Shown: positions 17,826-26,990, counted from the first letter of the stretch. The stretch: 64,000 nucleotides of DNA from DASRSS01 sp963799045 (GCA_963799045.1 CAWCVN010000005.1:62001-126000), one strand, 5' to 3'. Program-made: numbers and translations. Notes: generated from the sequence alone by a model not told the origin.

Positions 17826-18803
17826 GTGTCATCTAGATCGGCTTCCCGCGCACCCAGGTCCCCGTCCACCGCCCCGTCGCTCGGCTACGGTCGGCCGACC
17901 CTCCACGGCCGGCAGCGGCGACCGCTCCGGCTGTTGATCGTGGTGCTGGTCACGAGCGCGGTCGTGCTCGGCGTAGTCGCCGTCGCGGTCGTCCGGTGGG
18001 CGCACGGCGCCGACACCCGCCGCGACTACCTGTCGAGCAACGGCTGGCCGAGCATCGGCCAGGGTGCCTACCGCCTCGACCACGACACCCCGGCTGCCAG
18101 CCCGAACGAGAGCCCCGTACCCATTGCCAGCCTGGCGAAGGTGATGACCGCGTACCTCGTGCTGCAGGCCCAGCCCCTGGACGGCGGCGCGAACGGCTTC
18201 CGGCTGACCGTCACCGCCGCCGACGTCGTGGACACCCAACGGCGCAGGGACCTCGACCAGTCGCTGATTCCGGTGCGCGAGGGCGAGGTGCTCACCGAGC
18301 GGCAGGCGCTCGTCGCGCTGCTGCTGCCGTCGGCGAACAACGTGGCGGCCATGCTGGCTCGCAAGGTGGCCGGTTCGGTGCCCGCCTTCGTCCAGCGGAT
18401 GAACGCGGCCGCAACGCGGCTCGGGATGCGGCAGACGACCTACACCGATCCCAGCGGATTCGACCCGACAACGGTGTCCACCGCGACCGACCAGCTGCTG
18501 CTCGCACAGACGGTCGCGCACATCGCCGAGCTGGCCGAGATGATGAACACCCGGGACTACCGGCTCCCGGTTGCCGGCACCGTGCACAACACCGACCGGC
18601 TGCTCGGCGAGGATGGCTTCGTCGGAATGAAGACCGGTTCGGACGACGCGGCCGGAGGATGCTTCATGTTCCGCGTTCGCCGCCGCAGCGGCGGGCATGA
18701 GCGGGAACTCGTCGGGGTCGTACTCGGTCAGCCCGGGCACAACCTAATCGAGGCTGCACTGACGTCGGCGCGGCAGCTCGCCGCCGAGGTGCTGCCGAGG
18801 TAG
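17826..18803 (+). CDS. D-alanyl-D-alanine carboxypeptidase (penicillin-binding protein 5-like)
   Basis: A 325-residue serine peptidase anchored by one N-terminal helix (about 35-58, RLLIVVLVTSAVVLGVVAVA). The three active-site motifs are present: SxxK in PIASLAKVMTAY, SxN in LLPSANNVAAM, and KTG in GMKTGSDDAAGG. It trims the terminal D-Ala from peptidoglycan pentapeptides outside the membrane. The C-terminal anchor domain of the E. coli type is absent, as is common in actinobacteria. It starts at GTG 17826, divergent from the two-component operon. Confidence 0.9.
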   Translation: MSSRSASRAPRSPSTAPSLGYGRPTLHGRQRRPLRLLIVVLVTSAVVLGVVAVAVVRWAHGADTRRDYLSSNGWPSIGQGAYRLDHDTPAASPNESPVPIASLAKVMTAYLVLQAQPLDGGANGFRLTVTAADVVDTQRRRDLDQSLIPVREGEVLTERQALVALLLPSANNVAAMLARKVAGSVPAFVQRMNAAATRLGMRQTTYTDPSGFDPTTVSTATDQLLLAQTVAHIAELAEMMNTRDYRLPVAGTVHNTDRLLGEDGFVGMKTGSDDAAGGCFMFRVRRRSGGHERELVGVVLGQPGHNLIEAALTSARQLAAEVLPR

Positions 18804-18807
18804 CCGG

Positions 18808-19098
18808 TTACTCCGGGCGGTACTCGCGGTGCGCGGACTCCACGGTGATCTCGGTGATCCGTACCCGGATCTGCTCGTGCAGGGTGACCGGAGCCTGGTC
18901 GCCACCACAACAGCGCGCGACCAGCGCACGGACGTCCTGCTCCAGGCCGTACTGCTTCAGGCACGGACCGCAGCCGTCGAGGTGCTGCCGGATCCGGTTC
19001 TTCAGCGTCTCGTCGGACTCGTCGTCGAGGTAGAGGTACAGGTCTTTGAGGACGTCGTCGCAGTCGATGTTGCCGGGACCGAAGCCGAAGGCGCTCAC
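18808..19098 (-). CDS. rsrA: Zinc anti-sigma factor RsrA/RshA
   Basis: A 96-residue ZAS protein with Cys13, the HxxxCxxC motif (His39, Cys43, Cys46 in HLDGCGPC) and a further Cys pair at 63-64, the cysteine layout of RsrA. Disulfide stress expels zinc and releases the partner sigma factor. The start ATG 19098 overlaps the sigR stop (ATGA), so it is translated with sigR in one operon. The partner gene and spacing match sigR-rsrA of Streptomyces and sigH-rshA of mycobacteria. Confidence 0.95.
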   Translation of the reverse strand: MSAFGFGPGNIDCDDVLKDLYLYLDDESDETLKNRIRQHLDGCGPCLKQYGLEQDVRALVARCCGGDQAPVTLHEQIRVRITEITVESAHREYRPE

Positions 19099-19688
19099 GA
19101 TTCGCCTCCCGTGCCGGCGGCGATCAGGCCGCGCTCGCGTGCGTAGTCGGCGAGCTGGACCTGCAGCTGCTTGCGTCCTCGGTGCAGTCGTGACATCACG
19201 GTTCCGATCGGAGTACCCATGATCTCTGCGATCTCCTTGTACGAGAAGCCCTCGACGTCGGCGAGGTAGACCGCGAGCCGGAAATCCTCGGGCAGCGCCT
19301 GGAGGGCGTCCTTCACGTCCGAGTCGGGCAGGCGGTCCAGCGCCTCCATCTCCGCCGAGCGCAGGCCGGTCGACGTGTGCGACTCCGCACGGGCCAGCTG
19401 CCAGTCCTCCACCGTCTCGCTGTTGGCTTCCTGCGGCTGGCGCTGCTTCTTGCGGTAGGTGTTGATGAAGGTATTGGTCAGGATGCGGTACAGCCAGGCC
19501 TTGAGGTTGGTGCCCTCGGAGAACTGGTGGAACGCGGCGAATGCCTTAACGTAGGTCTCCTGGACCAGGTCCTCGGCATCAGCGGGATTGCGCGTCATCC
19601 GCATCGCAGCCGCGTACAGCTGGTCGACGAACGGCAGCGCGTCCCGCTCGAACCGCGCCCGCCGCTGCTCGACCGTCTCCTCCGTCAC
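19095..19688 (-). CDS. sigR: Redox-stress ECF sigma factor SigR/SigH (a longer isoform may start at 19796)
   Basis: A 197-residue group IV sigma factor: region 2 (LYAAAMRMTRNPADAEDLVQ, LKAWLYRILTNTFIN) and region 4 (LPEDFRLAVYLADVEGFSYK, MGTPIGTVMSRL). It would drive thioredoxin and thiol genes. GTG 19688 has an AAGGAG site. An in-frame ATG at 19796 with a very strong GGAGGA site, 8 nt away, would add 36 residues (MTCPVRDGRHRVADAIRPL...). In S. coelicolor SigR has just such an unstable extended form made from an autoregulated promoter. A SigR-type promoter lies further upstream here. Confidence 0.95.
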   Translation of the reverse strand: MTEETVEQRRARFERDALPFVDQLYAAAMRMTRNPADAEDLVQETYVKAFAAFHQFSEGTNLKAWLYRILTNTFINTYRKKQRQPQEANSETVEDWQLARAESHTSTGLRSAEMEALDRLPDSDVKDALQALPEDFRLAVYLADVEGFSYKEIAEIMGTPIGTVMSRLHRGRKQLQVQLADYARERGLIAAGTGGES

Positions 19689-19829
19689 CGCGCTCCTTCG
19701 TTCGTCGCCCACGTATCCGCAGCGTAGCGCGCCGGCCGGGAGCGGGCGGATCGCGTCGGCCACGCGATGGCGTCCGTCTCGCACGGGGCAGGTCATAGTG
19801 GTTCTCCTCCACATCGTTGCACCGAGTGA

Positions 19830-19855
19830 AACCGCGCCGGCCCCCCCGACATTCC
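19830..19855 (-). promoter_or_regulatory. SigR/SigH-dependent promoter (GGAAT-N18-GTT)
   Basis: On the minus strand GGAAT (19855-19851) is followed by exactly 18 bases and GTT (19832-19830), the consensus of SigR/SigH promoters. It would start transcription about 30 nt before the extended ATG of sigR, giving positive autoregulation. Confidence 0.75.
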
Positions 19856-19871
19856 GGATAGGCTCGGCGGC

Positions 19872-20351
19872 GTGGCTAGCGCAACCCCGGCGACGGCGCT
19901 GCTGAGCAAGGCGAAGGTCGCATTCACGCTGCACCCGTACCGGCACGACGGCGGCAGCGGCGGCTACGGCGAGCAGGCCGCCGCGGCGCTGGGCGTGGCG
20001 CCGGAACGGATCTTCAAGACCCTCATCGCGCAGGTCGACGGCGCCCTGGCGTGCGGCCTCGTCCCGGTCGCTCGGCGCCTGGATCTCAAGGCGTTCGCCG
20101 CGGCCCTGGGACGAAAGAAGGCCGAGCTGGCCGATCCCGCCGCCGCGGCCCGGGCGACCGGGTACGTGGTGGGTGGAATCTCGCCGCTGGGCCAGCGCTC
20201 GCGGCTTCCGATCGTGGTCGACGCCTCCGTCGAGCGGTTCGAGACGGTGTACGTCTCGGCAGGACGACGCGGGCTCCAGGTCGAGCTCGCGCCGGGCGAC
20301 CTCCTCCGGCTGAGCTCGGCCGTCACCGCGGAGATCACGCAGCGGCCCTAA
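19872..20351 (+). CDS. ybaK: YbaK/EbsC-family Cys-tRNA(Pro) deacylase
   Basis: A 159-residue editing protein of the YbaK fold: the catalytic lysine segment APERIFKTLIAQVDG near residues 42-57, KKAELADPAAAARATGYVVGGISPLG and the C-terminal VDASVERFETVYVSAG. It hydrolyses Cys-tRNA(Pro) mischarged by prolyl-tRNA synthetase. It starts at GTG 19872 about 7 nt after a TAGGCT box, so the mRNA is probably leaderless. The promoter is back-to-back with that of sigR. Confidence 0.9.
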   Translation: MASATPATALLSKAKVAFTLHPYRHDGGSGGYGEQAAAALGVAPERIFKTLIAQVDGALACGLVPVARRLDLKAFAAALGRKKAELADPAAAARATGYVVGGISPLGQRSRLPIVVDASVERFETVYVSAGRRGLQVELAPGDLLRLSSAVTAEITQRP

Positions 20352-20386
20352 GCTCCGGCACAACGTTCTCGCCTACGATCCTGTGC

Positions 20387-21622
20387 ATGAGCGTGACCCT
20401 GCCCGACCACGGCATCCTGCTGCACGTGGGCCCCCACAAGACGGGCACCACGGCTGTCCAGGGCGCGCTGGCGGCCGTCCGTCCACAGCTGCGCGCGGCG
20501 GGCATCGTGTATCCCGGCGACCGGCCGGAGCACAACCGGCAGGCCGCGGCCGCCATCCAGCGGGCGCTGGGGTGGGAGCACACCACAGTGGACCGGGGCG
20601 AGTGGCTCGAGCTGGCCCGCCTGGTCAAGCGGCAGTCGGGCCGCACGGTGGTGAGCAGCGAGGTTTTCTGCGAGGCCGAGGCCGGGGTGGCGCGTCAAGT
20701 GATCACCGACCTCGATCCGCAGCGCACGCACGTGGTCGTCACGCTCCGGCCGCTGGAGAAGCTGCTGCCGAGCAACTGGCAGCAATACATCAAGTCCGGC
20801 TACCGCGTGCAGTACGACGAGTGGCTGGAGAACGTGCTCGAGTCCCGCGAGAAGCGGCCCATCACCCCGTCGTTCTGGCTGCGCAACAACCACCCCGACG
20901 TCATCCGCCGCTGGGCCGCGGCCGCCGGCGGCCCCGACCGGCTCACCGTGGTGATCGTCGACCCGGCGAAGCCGCGCAGCCTGTTCGACTCGTTCGAGGA
21001 CATCCTGCGGCTGCCCCGCAACACGCTCAACGCCGACTCGACGGGGCCGAGCAACCGGTCGCTCAGCGCGTGGGAGGTCGAGCTGCTGCGGCAGTTGAAC
21101 CGCCTTGCCCGCAACGAGGTCACCTACACCGACTACTACCGCTACGTGAAGCGCGGAGCGGTGCGCAACCTGGTCGAAGGCCGAAGCCCGGTCGACGGCG
21201 AGCCGGCCGTCGCCACTCCTAGCTGGGCGATCGAGCGCGCCCGCGAGTTCTCCAAGTCCGACGTCGCCGAGATCGGGGCGATGGGGGTCCAGATTCTCGG
21301 CGATCTGGAGGCGCTGGCACCGACGTCGACGATCCCGGACCAGAACGTCGTGGACATCGACGCCGTCCCCGTCAGCCTGGCCGCGACGTTCATGTACCAC
21401 TTGCTCCAGGCGAGCGTGCGGGTCGGCGCCGCGGAGCGGCGCGGGGCGGGTTCGGGCAGGTCCACCGCGGCAGTGGCGAGCAACGGTGCAGGCGCCGCCC
21501 GGCCCGCGCCGCAGACCGTGGGGGCCAGGCTCGACCGGGCCGTCGCCGGCGCCCGCCGGCGGGTGCTCGCCTCGCGGCTGGGGCCGCCGCTGCGTAAGGT
21601 CCGCCGGCTGAGCCGCCGCTAA
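20387..21622 (+). CDS. Sulfotransferase-like protein (P-loop, PAPS-binding type)
   Basis: A 411-residue protein starting LLHVGPHKTGTTAVQ (residues 11-25), the 5'-phosphosulfate loop of sulfotransferases. VVVTLRPLEKLLPSNWQQYIK carries the Arg and Ser expected for 3'-phosphate binding. The C-terminal about 50 residues are basic and low complexity (RRVLASRLGPPLRKVRRLSRR), possibly membrane- or polymer-associating. A TACGAT box lies 7 nt before ATG 20387, suggesting leaderless mRNA. It likely sulfates a cell-surface glycan or lipid; the acceptor is unknown. It ends 4 nt into the convergent ligase gene. Confidence 0.8.
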   Translation: MSVTLPDHGILLHVGPHKTGTTAVQGALAAVRPQLRAAGIVYPGDRPEHNRQAAAAIQRALGWEHTTVDRGEWLELARLVKRQSGRTVVSSEVFCEAEAGVARQVITDLDPQRTHVVVTLRPLEKLLPSNWQQYIKSGYRVQYDEWLENVLESREKRPITPSFWLRNNHPDVIRRWAAAAGGPDRLTVVIVDPAKPRSLFDSFEDILRLPRNTLNADSTGPSNRSLSAWEVELLRQLNRLARNEVTYTDYYRYVKRGAVRNLVEGRSPVDGEPAVATPSWAIERAREFSKSDVAEIGAMGVQILGDLEALAPTSTIPDQNVVDIDAVPVSLAATFMYHLLQASVRVGAAERRGAGSGRSTAAVASNGAGAARPAPQTVGARLDRAVAGARRRVLASRLGPPLRKVRRLSRR

Positions 21623-23313
21623 CCGAAGTCCTCCTCGCGGTACTCGCCGGCCGGGCGCTGCCCGGCGTGCCCGGCCTCTGTGGTGCGCAGCTCGACACGC
21701 CGGATCTTGCCGCTGATCGTCTTCGGCAACTCGGCGAACTCCAGCCGCCGGATCCGCTTGTACGGCGCCAGGTGGTCCCGGCAGTAGGCCATGATCTGGC
21801 CGGCGAGCTCCTTGCTCGGTTCCTCGCCCGCGACGAGCACGACATAGGCCTTCGGGACGGCCAGGCGCAGCTCGTCCGGCGCGGGCACGACCGCGGCCTC
21901 GGCGACAGCGGGGTGTTCGATCAAGACGCTCTCCAGCTCGAACGGGCTGATCCGGTAGTCGCTGGCCTTGAACACGTCGTCGCTGCGCCCGATGTAGGTG
22001 ATGTAGCCGTCGGCGTCCCGGCTGGCGACGTCGCCGGTGTGATACCGCCCGCCGGCGAACGCGGCGGCGTTGCGGTCGGCGTCGCCGTGATAGCCGACCA
22101 TCAGCCCGACCGGGCGCTCGGGCTCGCAGCGGACGCAGATCTCCCCCTCGGTCCCGACCTCCCCGCTGACCGGATCGACGAGATCCACGGCGAAGCCGGG
22201 CATGGGCCTGCCCATCGAGCCGAGCTTGAGCTGCTGGCCCGGCGGGTTGCCGATCTGCAGTGACGTCTCGGTCTGGCCGAAGCCATCACGGATCGTCAGC
22301 CCCCACGCACGCTGCACCGCCTCGATCACCTCGGGGTTCAGCGGCTCGCCGGCACCGACCAGCTCCCGCAGTGACAGGGCGTCCTTCCATGCAGCGAGAT
22401 CCTGCTGGATGAGCATCCGCCACACCGTCGGCGGCGCGCAGAACGTCGTCACCTTCGCCTCGCGCAGCACGTCGAGCATCGCCCGCGCATCGAAGCGCTC
22501 GTAGTTGAACACGCACACGGTCGCGCCGGCGAGCCACGGCGCGAACACGCACGACCACGCGTGCTTGGCCCAGCCCGGGCTGGACACGTTCAGGTGCACG
22601 TCGCCGGGCCGCAGCCCGATCCAGTACATCGTCGACAGGTGGCCGATCGGGTAGCTGACGTGGGTGTGCTCGACGAGCTTGGGCAGCGCCGTGGTGCCCG
22701 ACGTGAAATACAGCAGCAGCGCGTCGTCGGCCCCGGTGGGGCCATCGGGGCCGGAGGGGGCGAGCGACTCGGCGAAGTCGGCGTAGCGCAGCCAGCCCTC
22801 GACGGCGTCGCCGACGGCCACCCGCAGGTACGAGCCGTGGACGTCGTCGAAGCGTGGCGCGATGTCCGAGCGCGCGATGACGGCGCCGACATCGCCACGG
22901 TCGATACGGTCGCGCAGGTCGTCGGTGGACAGCAGCGTGGTCGCCGGGATCAGCACGGCGCCGAGCTTCATCGCCGCGAGCGTCGTCTCCCACAGCTCCA
23001 CCTGGTTGCCCAGCAGGACGAGGACCCGCATGCCGCGGGCCACCCCGCGCGAGCGCAGCCAGCCGGCCACCTGGTCCGAGCGCTGCGAGAGCTGCCCGAA
23101 CGAGTACTCGGCCGACGTGCCGTCGGACTCGATCAGCCGCAGCGCGGTCCGGTGCGGGTGCTCGGCGGCGAGCACGGCGTCGAACCAGTCGGTCGCGAAG
23201 TTGAACTGCTCGGGCCGCGGCCAGCTGAACCGGGCGTAGGCCGTGTCGTAGTCGGTGCGGTGCTCGACGAGGAAGTCGCGGGCGGTCCGGAGGGCTTCGG
23301 TTGGGCTGGTCAT
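21619..23313 (-). CDS. AMP-binding acyl-CoA synthetase (medium-chain/acetyl-CoA synthetase-like)
   Basis: A 564-residue adenylate-forming enzyme: P-loop LLYFTSGTTALPKLVEHTH near 200, the A4/A5 segment RDGFGQTETSLQIGNPPGQ, the hinge YHTGDVASRDADGYITYIGR and the catalytic lysine in PKTISGKIRRVELR. The HVNVSSPGW-type region (DVHLNVSSPGWAKHAWSC) and the overall layout resemble the AcsA/ACSM group that activates short or medium acyl or aryl acids. It is upstream of no obvious pathway here, so the substrate is open. Confidence 0.9.
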   Translation of the reverse strand: MTSPTEALRTARDFLVEHRTDYDTAYARFSWPRPEQFNFATDWFDAVLAAEHPHRTALRLIESDGTSAEYSFGQLSQRSDQVAGWLRSRGVARGMRVLVLLGNQVELWETTLAAMKLGAVLIPATTLLSTDDLRDRIDRGDVGAVIARSDIAPRFDDVHGSYLRVAVGDAVEGWLRYADFAESLAPSGPDGPTGADDALLLYFTSGTTALPKLVEHTHVSYPIGHLSTMYWIGLRPGDVHLNVSSPGWAKHAWSCVFAPWLAGATVCVFNYERFDARAMLDVLREAKVTTFCAPPTVWRMLIQQDLAAWKDALSLRELVGAGEPLNPEVIEAVQRAWGLTIRDGFGQTETSLQIGNPPGQQLKLGSMGRPMPGFAVDLVDPVSGEVGTEGEICVRCEPERPVGLMVGYHGDADRNAAAFAGGRYHTGDVASRDADGYITYIGRSDDVFKASDYRISPFELESVLIEHPAVAEAAVVPAPDELRLAVPKAYVVLVAGEEPSKELAGQIMAYCRDHLAPYKRIRRLEFAELPKTISGKIRRVELRTTEAGHAGQRPAGEYREEDFG

Positions 23314-23316
23314 GGT

Positions 23317-23940
23317 TCAGACAGTGGCACGCTCGCCGAGGCTTGTCACGAAGCCGATCACCGCAGCGGCTACGGCAGCGGGATCGGCCTTCAGGCCGTG
23401 GTCGGCGCGCGGCACGACGACCACGGCGCGCTCCCGGGCGGCCGGCGGCATGCCGAACGGGTCCCGCGCGCCCTGCACGACGAGCGTCGGCATGCCGGCG
23501 CCGGCCAGCTCGTCGAGCCTCGAGTTCTCCGGCCGGCCCGGTGGATGCAGGGGAAAGGCCAGCGCGACCACCGCGACCGCCCCGGACGCCTGAGCGGTGC
23601 GGCACGCGACGCGGGCACCGTTCGACCGGCCGCCGACGACTAGCGGCAGACCGCGCAGCCCGGGCCGCTTGCGCAGCGTGGCCACGATCTCCTGCCACGC
23701 GGCGTCCTGGGCCTTCGGCGCCGGGGGTGTCCGGCGGCCGGCGACGCGATACGGCTGGGTGACCAGTGCAACGGCGATCCCGGCCGTGACTGCGGCCTCG
23801 CGGACCGCGAGCAGGTCCGGTGTCTGCACGCCGGCTCCGGCGCCGTGGGTCAGCACCAGCAGGGCGCTGGCTCCCCGCGGGCGGTCCAGGTCGACGCTCG
23901 CCGGTCCGGCCCCGGTCGCGACCTCCAGCGTCGCGGTCAC
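23317..23940 (-). CDS. Alpha/beta hydrolase, dienelactone-hydrolase/KANL3-like
   Basis: A 207-residue small hydrolase: oxyanion segment LVLTHGAGAGVQTPDL, nucleophile elbow GGRSNGARVACR, acid region VVQGARDPFG and catalytic His in PRADHGLK. It matches the compact alpha/beta hydrolases related to KANL3/TEX30. GTG 23940 overlaps the stop of the upstream TrkA-type gene (GTGA), and it ends 4 nt before the start of the acyl-CoA synthetase, so the three genes form one minus-strand operon. The substrate is unknown. Confidence 0.85.
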   Translation of the reverse strand: MTATLEVATGAGPASVDLDRPRGASALLVLTHGAGAGVQTPDLLAVREAAVTAGIAVALVTQPYRVAGRRTPPAPKAQDAAWQEIVATLRKRPGLRGLPLVVGGRSNGARVACRTAQASGAVAVVALAFPLHPPGRPENSRLDELAGAGMPTLVVQGARDPFGMPPAARERAVVVVPRADHGLKADPAAVAAAVIGFVTSLGERATV

Positions 23941-24608
23941 TGGTGCTCTCCCGACGTCATCAGCGCGGCACGCACCTGTTCCTCGGTCCCCTCGCTGACG
24001 ACCAGCACCAACTCGTCACCCGCGCTGAGCCGGGCCTGGGGCTGCGGGACGGTGACCCGGCCCGCCCGCCGGATGGTCAGCAGCGCCGCGTCGTGCGGAA
24101 GCCGCAGCTCGCTGACCGCGACGCCGACCAGCGGCGAGCCCTCGGCCAGGGTCAGGGCCACCAGGTCGCCGCTGCTCTGCCGCAGCGTCATCAGCCGGAC
24201 GACACCACCGACCGTCACCGCCTCCTCGACCGCGGCGAGGATCGCGTTCGGCGTCGAGACGGCCACGTCCACGCCCCACGCCTCGGTGAACATCCACTGG
24301 TTGTCCGGGTTGTTCACACGCGCGACGACGCGCTGCACTCCGCACTCGAACTTGGCCAGCAGCGAGAACACCACGTTCGCCTTGTCATCGCCGGTCGCCG
24401 CCATGACGGCGTCGCAGGTGTCCACACCCGCGGTGCGGACCGTCTCGGACTCGCAGGCGTCGGCGAGCATCCAGTCGGCGCCGGGAACCAGCTGCGGGCG
24501 GTACTGGTCGAAGCGCCGTTCGATCAGCAGCACCTTGTGGCCGTCGTCGAGCAGGGCCTGGGCCACCGACCGGCCGACGGCACCGGCTCCCACGATCGCG
24601 ACACGCAC
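23937..24608 (-). CDS. TrkA-family potassium uptake regulatory protein
   Basis: A 223-residue RCK protein: an N-terminal NAD-binding Rossmann domain (VAIVGAGAVGRSVAQAL, acidic end LLIERR, MAATGDDKANV) and a TrkA_C domain (about 140-215, LPHDAALLTIRRAGR). It gates a K+ transporter in response to nucleotides. GTG 24608 is preferred since GGGAG lies 6 nt upstream; ATG 24623 is possible. The divergent neighbour is a cation/proton antiporter which itself has a TrkA_C-like tail. No Trk or APC membrane subunit is adjacent. Confidence 0.88.
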   Translation of the reverse strand: MRVAIVGAGAVGRSVAQALLDDGHKVLLIERRFDQYRPQLVPGADWMLADACESETVRTAGVDTCDAVMAATGDDKANVVFSLLAKFECGVQRVVARVNNPDNQWMFTEAWGVDVAVSTPNAILAAVEEAVTVGGVVRLMTLRQSSGDLVALTLAEGSPLVGVAVSELRLPHDAALLTIRRAGRVTVPQPQARLSAGDELVLVVSEGTEEQVRAALMTSGEHQ

Positions 24609-24669
24609 GCCCGCTCCCTTCAACGCGATGGCAGGTGCCGCGAGAAGTCTCCCCTAGCCTCTACCGGGT

Positions 24670-26167
24670 CTGAGCCTGCAGCAGCTGTACCTGACGCTGC
24701 TGGCGGGCGCCGCGGTCGTGCTGGTCAGCATCGTGGCGACCCGGGTCGCCACTCGGATCGGGCTGCCCAGCCTGCTCATCTACCTCGGCCTGGGGGTCCT
24801 GCTCGGCAAGGACGTCATCGGCATCCGCTTCGACGACGCCCGGCTGGCCCAGAACCTGGGCATCACCGCGCTGGCCGTGATCCTGGTCGAGGGTGGCCTG
24901 ACGACCCGGTGGTCGGATGTCCGGTCGCTGCTGGCACCCGCGGCCGTGCTCGCGACGGTGGGGATCGGCGTCAGCACGGTCGTCACGGCGGTCGGTGCGC
25001 ACCTGCTGCTGGGCTTTGGCTGGCAACTCGCACTGCTGCTCGGCGCGATCGTTTCCTCCACCGACGCCGCGGCGGTGTTCGCGATCCTGCGGGTGCTGCC
25101 TCTGCCGCGCCGCGTGGTCGGCCTGTTGGAGGCCGAATCCGGCTTCAACGACGCGCCTGCGGTCATCCTGGTCACCCTCTTCGGTCACACCCCGCTGCAC
25201 GTGTCGGCGCCGGCGTTCGCGGGCACGCTGCTGTACGAGCTGGCCGCGGGGGCGGTGATCGGGTCGGCGTTCGGCCGGCTGGGCACCCTGGCGTTGCCGC
25301 GCCTGGCGCTTCCGGGGTCCGGACTGTACCCGCTGGCCACCTTCGGGCTCAGCGCGGTCGCGTTCGCGGCGGCCGGTGCGGCTCACGCCAGCGGGTTCCT
25401 GGCCGCGTACGTGGCCGCGCTGCTGCTGGCCAACGCCCGGCTGCCGCACCGGGCGGCCACCCGATCGTTCGCGCGAGGGGCTGGGCTGGCTGGCGCAGAT
25501 CGGGCTGTTCGTGCTGCTGGGGCTGCTGGTGAACCCGTCCACGCTGTTGCGTGAGCTGGGGCCGGCGCTGGTGCTCGGCGTGATCCTGCTGGTCGTCGCG
25601 CGACCGCTGGCCGTGCTGTGCTCCCTGCTGCCGTTCGGCATCCCGGCGCGTGAGCAGCTGTTCCTGTCCTGGGCCGGGCTGCGCGGCGCCGTGCCGATCG
25701 TGCTCGCCACCTTCCCGATCGTCGAGCACGTCCCGCACAGCGAACGGCTGCTGAGCCTGGTGTTCGTGCTGGTCGCCGTGTTCACCCTGCTCCAGGCGCC
25801 GAGCCTGAAGCCGGCCGCCCGGCTGCTGCGGCTGGTGCCGAGAGAGGCGACGCGGCAGATTCTCGTGGAGTCCGCACCGCTGGACGTGCTCGACGCCGAG
25901 CTGCTGACAATGACGGTGCCACCCGGCTCCGGGCTCAGCGCGGTGTCCGTGCTGGAGCTGCGCTTGCCCGAACACAGCGTCATCACCCTGGTCATCCGCG
26001 AGGGCCGTCGCTTCGTTCCCGCCCCGGACGATCAGCTTCGGATCGGTGACGAGCTGCTGATCGTGACCACCCGCACCGAGCGCGACCGCGCCGAACGCCG
26101 GCTGCGCGCGGTGAGCCGGCGTGGTCCCCTGGCGCACTGGTTCGACGAGTACGGCGACCCGGACTGA
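24670..26167 (+). pseudogene. CPA1-type K+/H+ (NhaP2-like) antiporter with TrkA_C tail, one frameshift
   Basis: A cation:proton antiporter with about 12 helices (LPSLLIYLGLGVLLGKD, VILVEGGLTTRW, IVSSTDAAAVFAILR, ESGFNDAPAVILVTLF) and a C-terminal TrkA_C domain (VSVLELRLPEHSVITLVIREG). Near 25474 an extra C in CGCGCGAGG shifts the frame; removing it joins RSFAEGLGWLAQIGLFVLLG smoothly and gives about 498 residues. The start is unclear: the first helix begins before GTG 24718, and the only upstream codon in position is CTG 24670, nine bases after a TAGCCT box. CTG initiation or a base-call error are both possible. Confidence 0.82.
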
Positions 26168-26186
26168 TACCTGCTTCACTGGGGGT

Positions 26187-26945
26187 GTGTGTGGCCGGTA
26201 CGTGAACGTCGCCGCTGACGCCGACCTCGTCGCGGAGTTCGACGTCGAGGACGTCGTCGGCGAGCCGCTCCCGCCGTCGTGGAACATCGCCCCGACCGAT
26301 CCGGTGCGGATGATCGTCCGGCGGACGCCCAAGGAGGCGACGGCACCGGCGCGGCAGCTGCGCACGGCGCGGTGGGGGCTGGTGCCGAGCTGGTCCCGGG
26401 ACGCCAAGGGCGGCGCCAAGATGATCAACGCGCGGATCGAGACCGTGACGAGCAAGCCGGCGTTCAAGGCCGCCGCCGCTCGCCGGCGCTGCCTGCTGCC
26501 CGCGCTGGGCTACTACGAGTGGCAGCAGACCGATGGCGGCAAGGTGCCCTACTTCCTGCACGACGCCGGTGGTGCGCTGCTCGCCTTCGCCGGGCTGTAC
26601 GAGCTCTGGCGCGATCCGGCGCTCCCGGACGACGACGCCGGACGCTGGCTGGTGACCTGCACCGTGATCACGCAGCAGGCCAGCGACACCCTCGGCGAGA
26701 TTCACGACCGCAACCCCGTCGTGGTGCCCCGGGAGCTGTGGGCCGGCTGGCTGGACTGCTCCGGCGGCGCGGCAACCGACGCCCAGCGGTTGCTGGCCGC
26801 CATCCCGCAGGCCCGGCTGGAACCGTACGTCGTCTCGGCGGCGGTGGGCAACGTCAAGAACAACGGGCCACAGCTCATCGAACCCGCCTCCGATCCGGCC
26901 CAGCTCCCGCTCCCGCTCGACGAGACGCAGCCCCACGGCAATTGA
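26187..26945 (+). CDS. SRAP-domain protein (HMCES/YedK family, abasic-site DNA crosslinker)
   Basis: A 252-residue SOS-response-associated peptidase-family protein. GTG 26187 is chosen because it places the catalytic cysteine at position 2 (VCGRYVNVA). The other active-site elements are SWNIAPTD, WGLVPSW, INARIETV, LGYYEWQQ and the His in IHDRNPVVV. Family members form a covalent thiazolidine link to abasic sites in single-stranded DNA, protecting replication forks. A gene of this family also precedes aroA in mycobacteria. The frame continues upstream but without support. Confidence 0.92.
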   Translation: MCGRYVNVAADADLVAEFDVEDVVGEPLPPSWNIAPTDPVRMIVRRTPKEATAPARQLRTARWGLVPSWSRDAKGGAKMINARIETVTSKPAFKAAAARRRCLLPALGYYEWQQTDGGKVPYFLHDAGGALLAFAGLYELWRDPALPDDDAGRWLVTCTVITQQASDTLGEIHDRNPVVVPRELWAGWLDCSGGAATDAQRLLAAIPQARLEPYVVSAAVGNVKNNGPQLIEPASDPAQLPLPLDETQPHGN

Positions 26946-26990
26946 GCCGCAGCCGCTGTGCCCGGCGGCGGCAACTGGCACACTTGGCGC

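Noticed and set aside
20387..24608. Sulfotransferase, acyl-CoA synthetase and hydrolase as a natural-product cluster.
   Set aside because: There is no synthase or carrier protein, and the genes lie on opposite strands within otherwise housekeeping surroundings.
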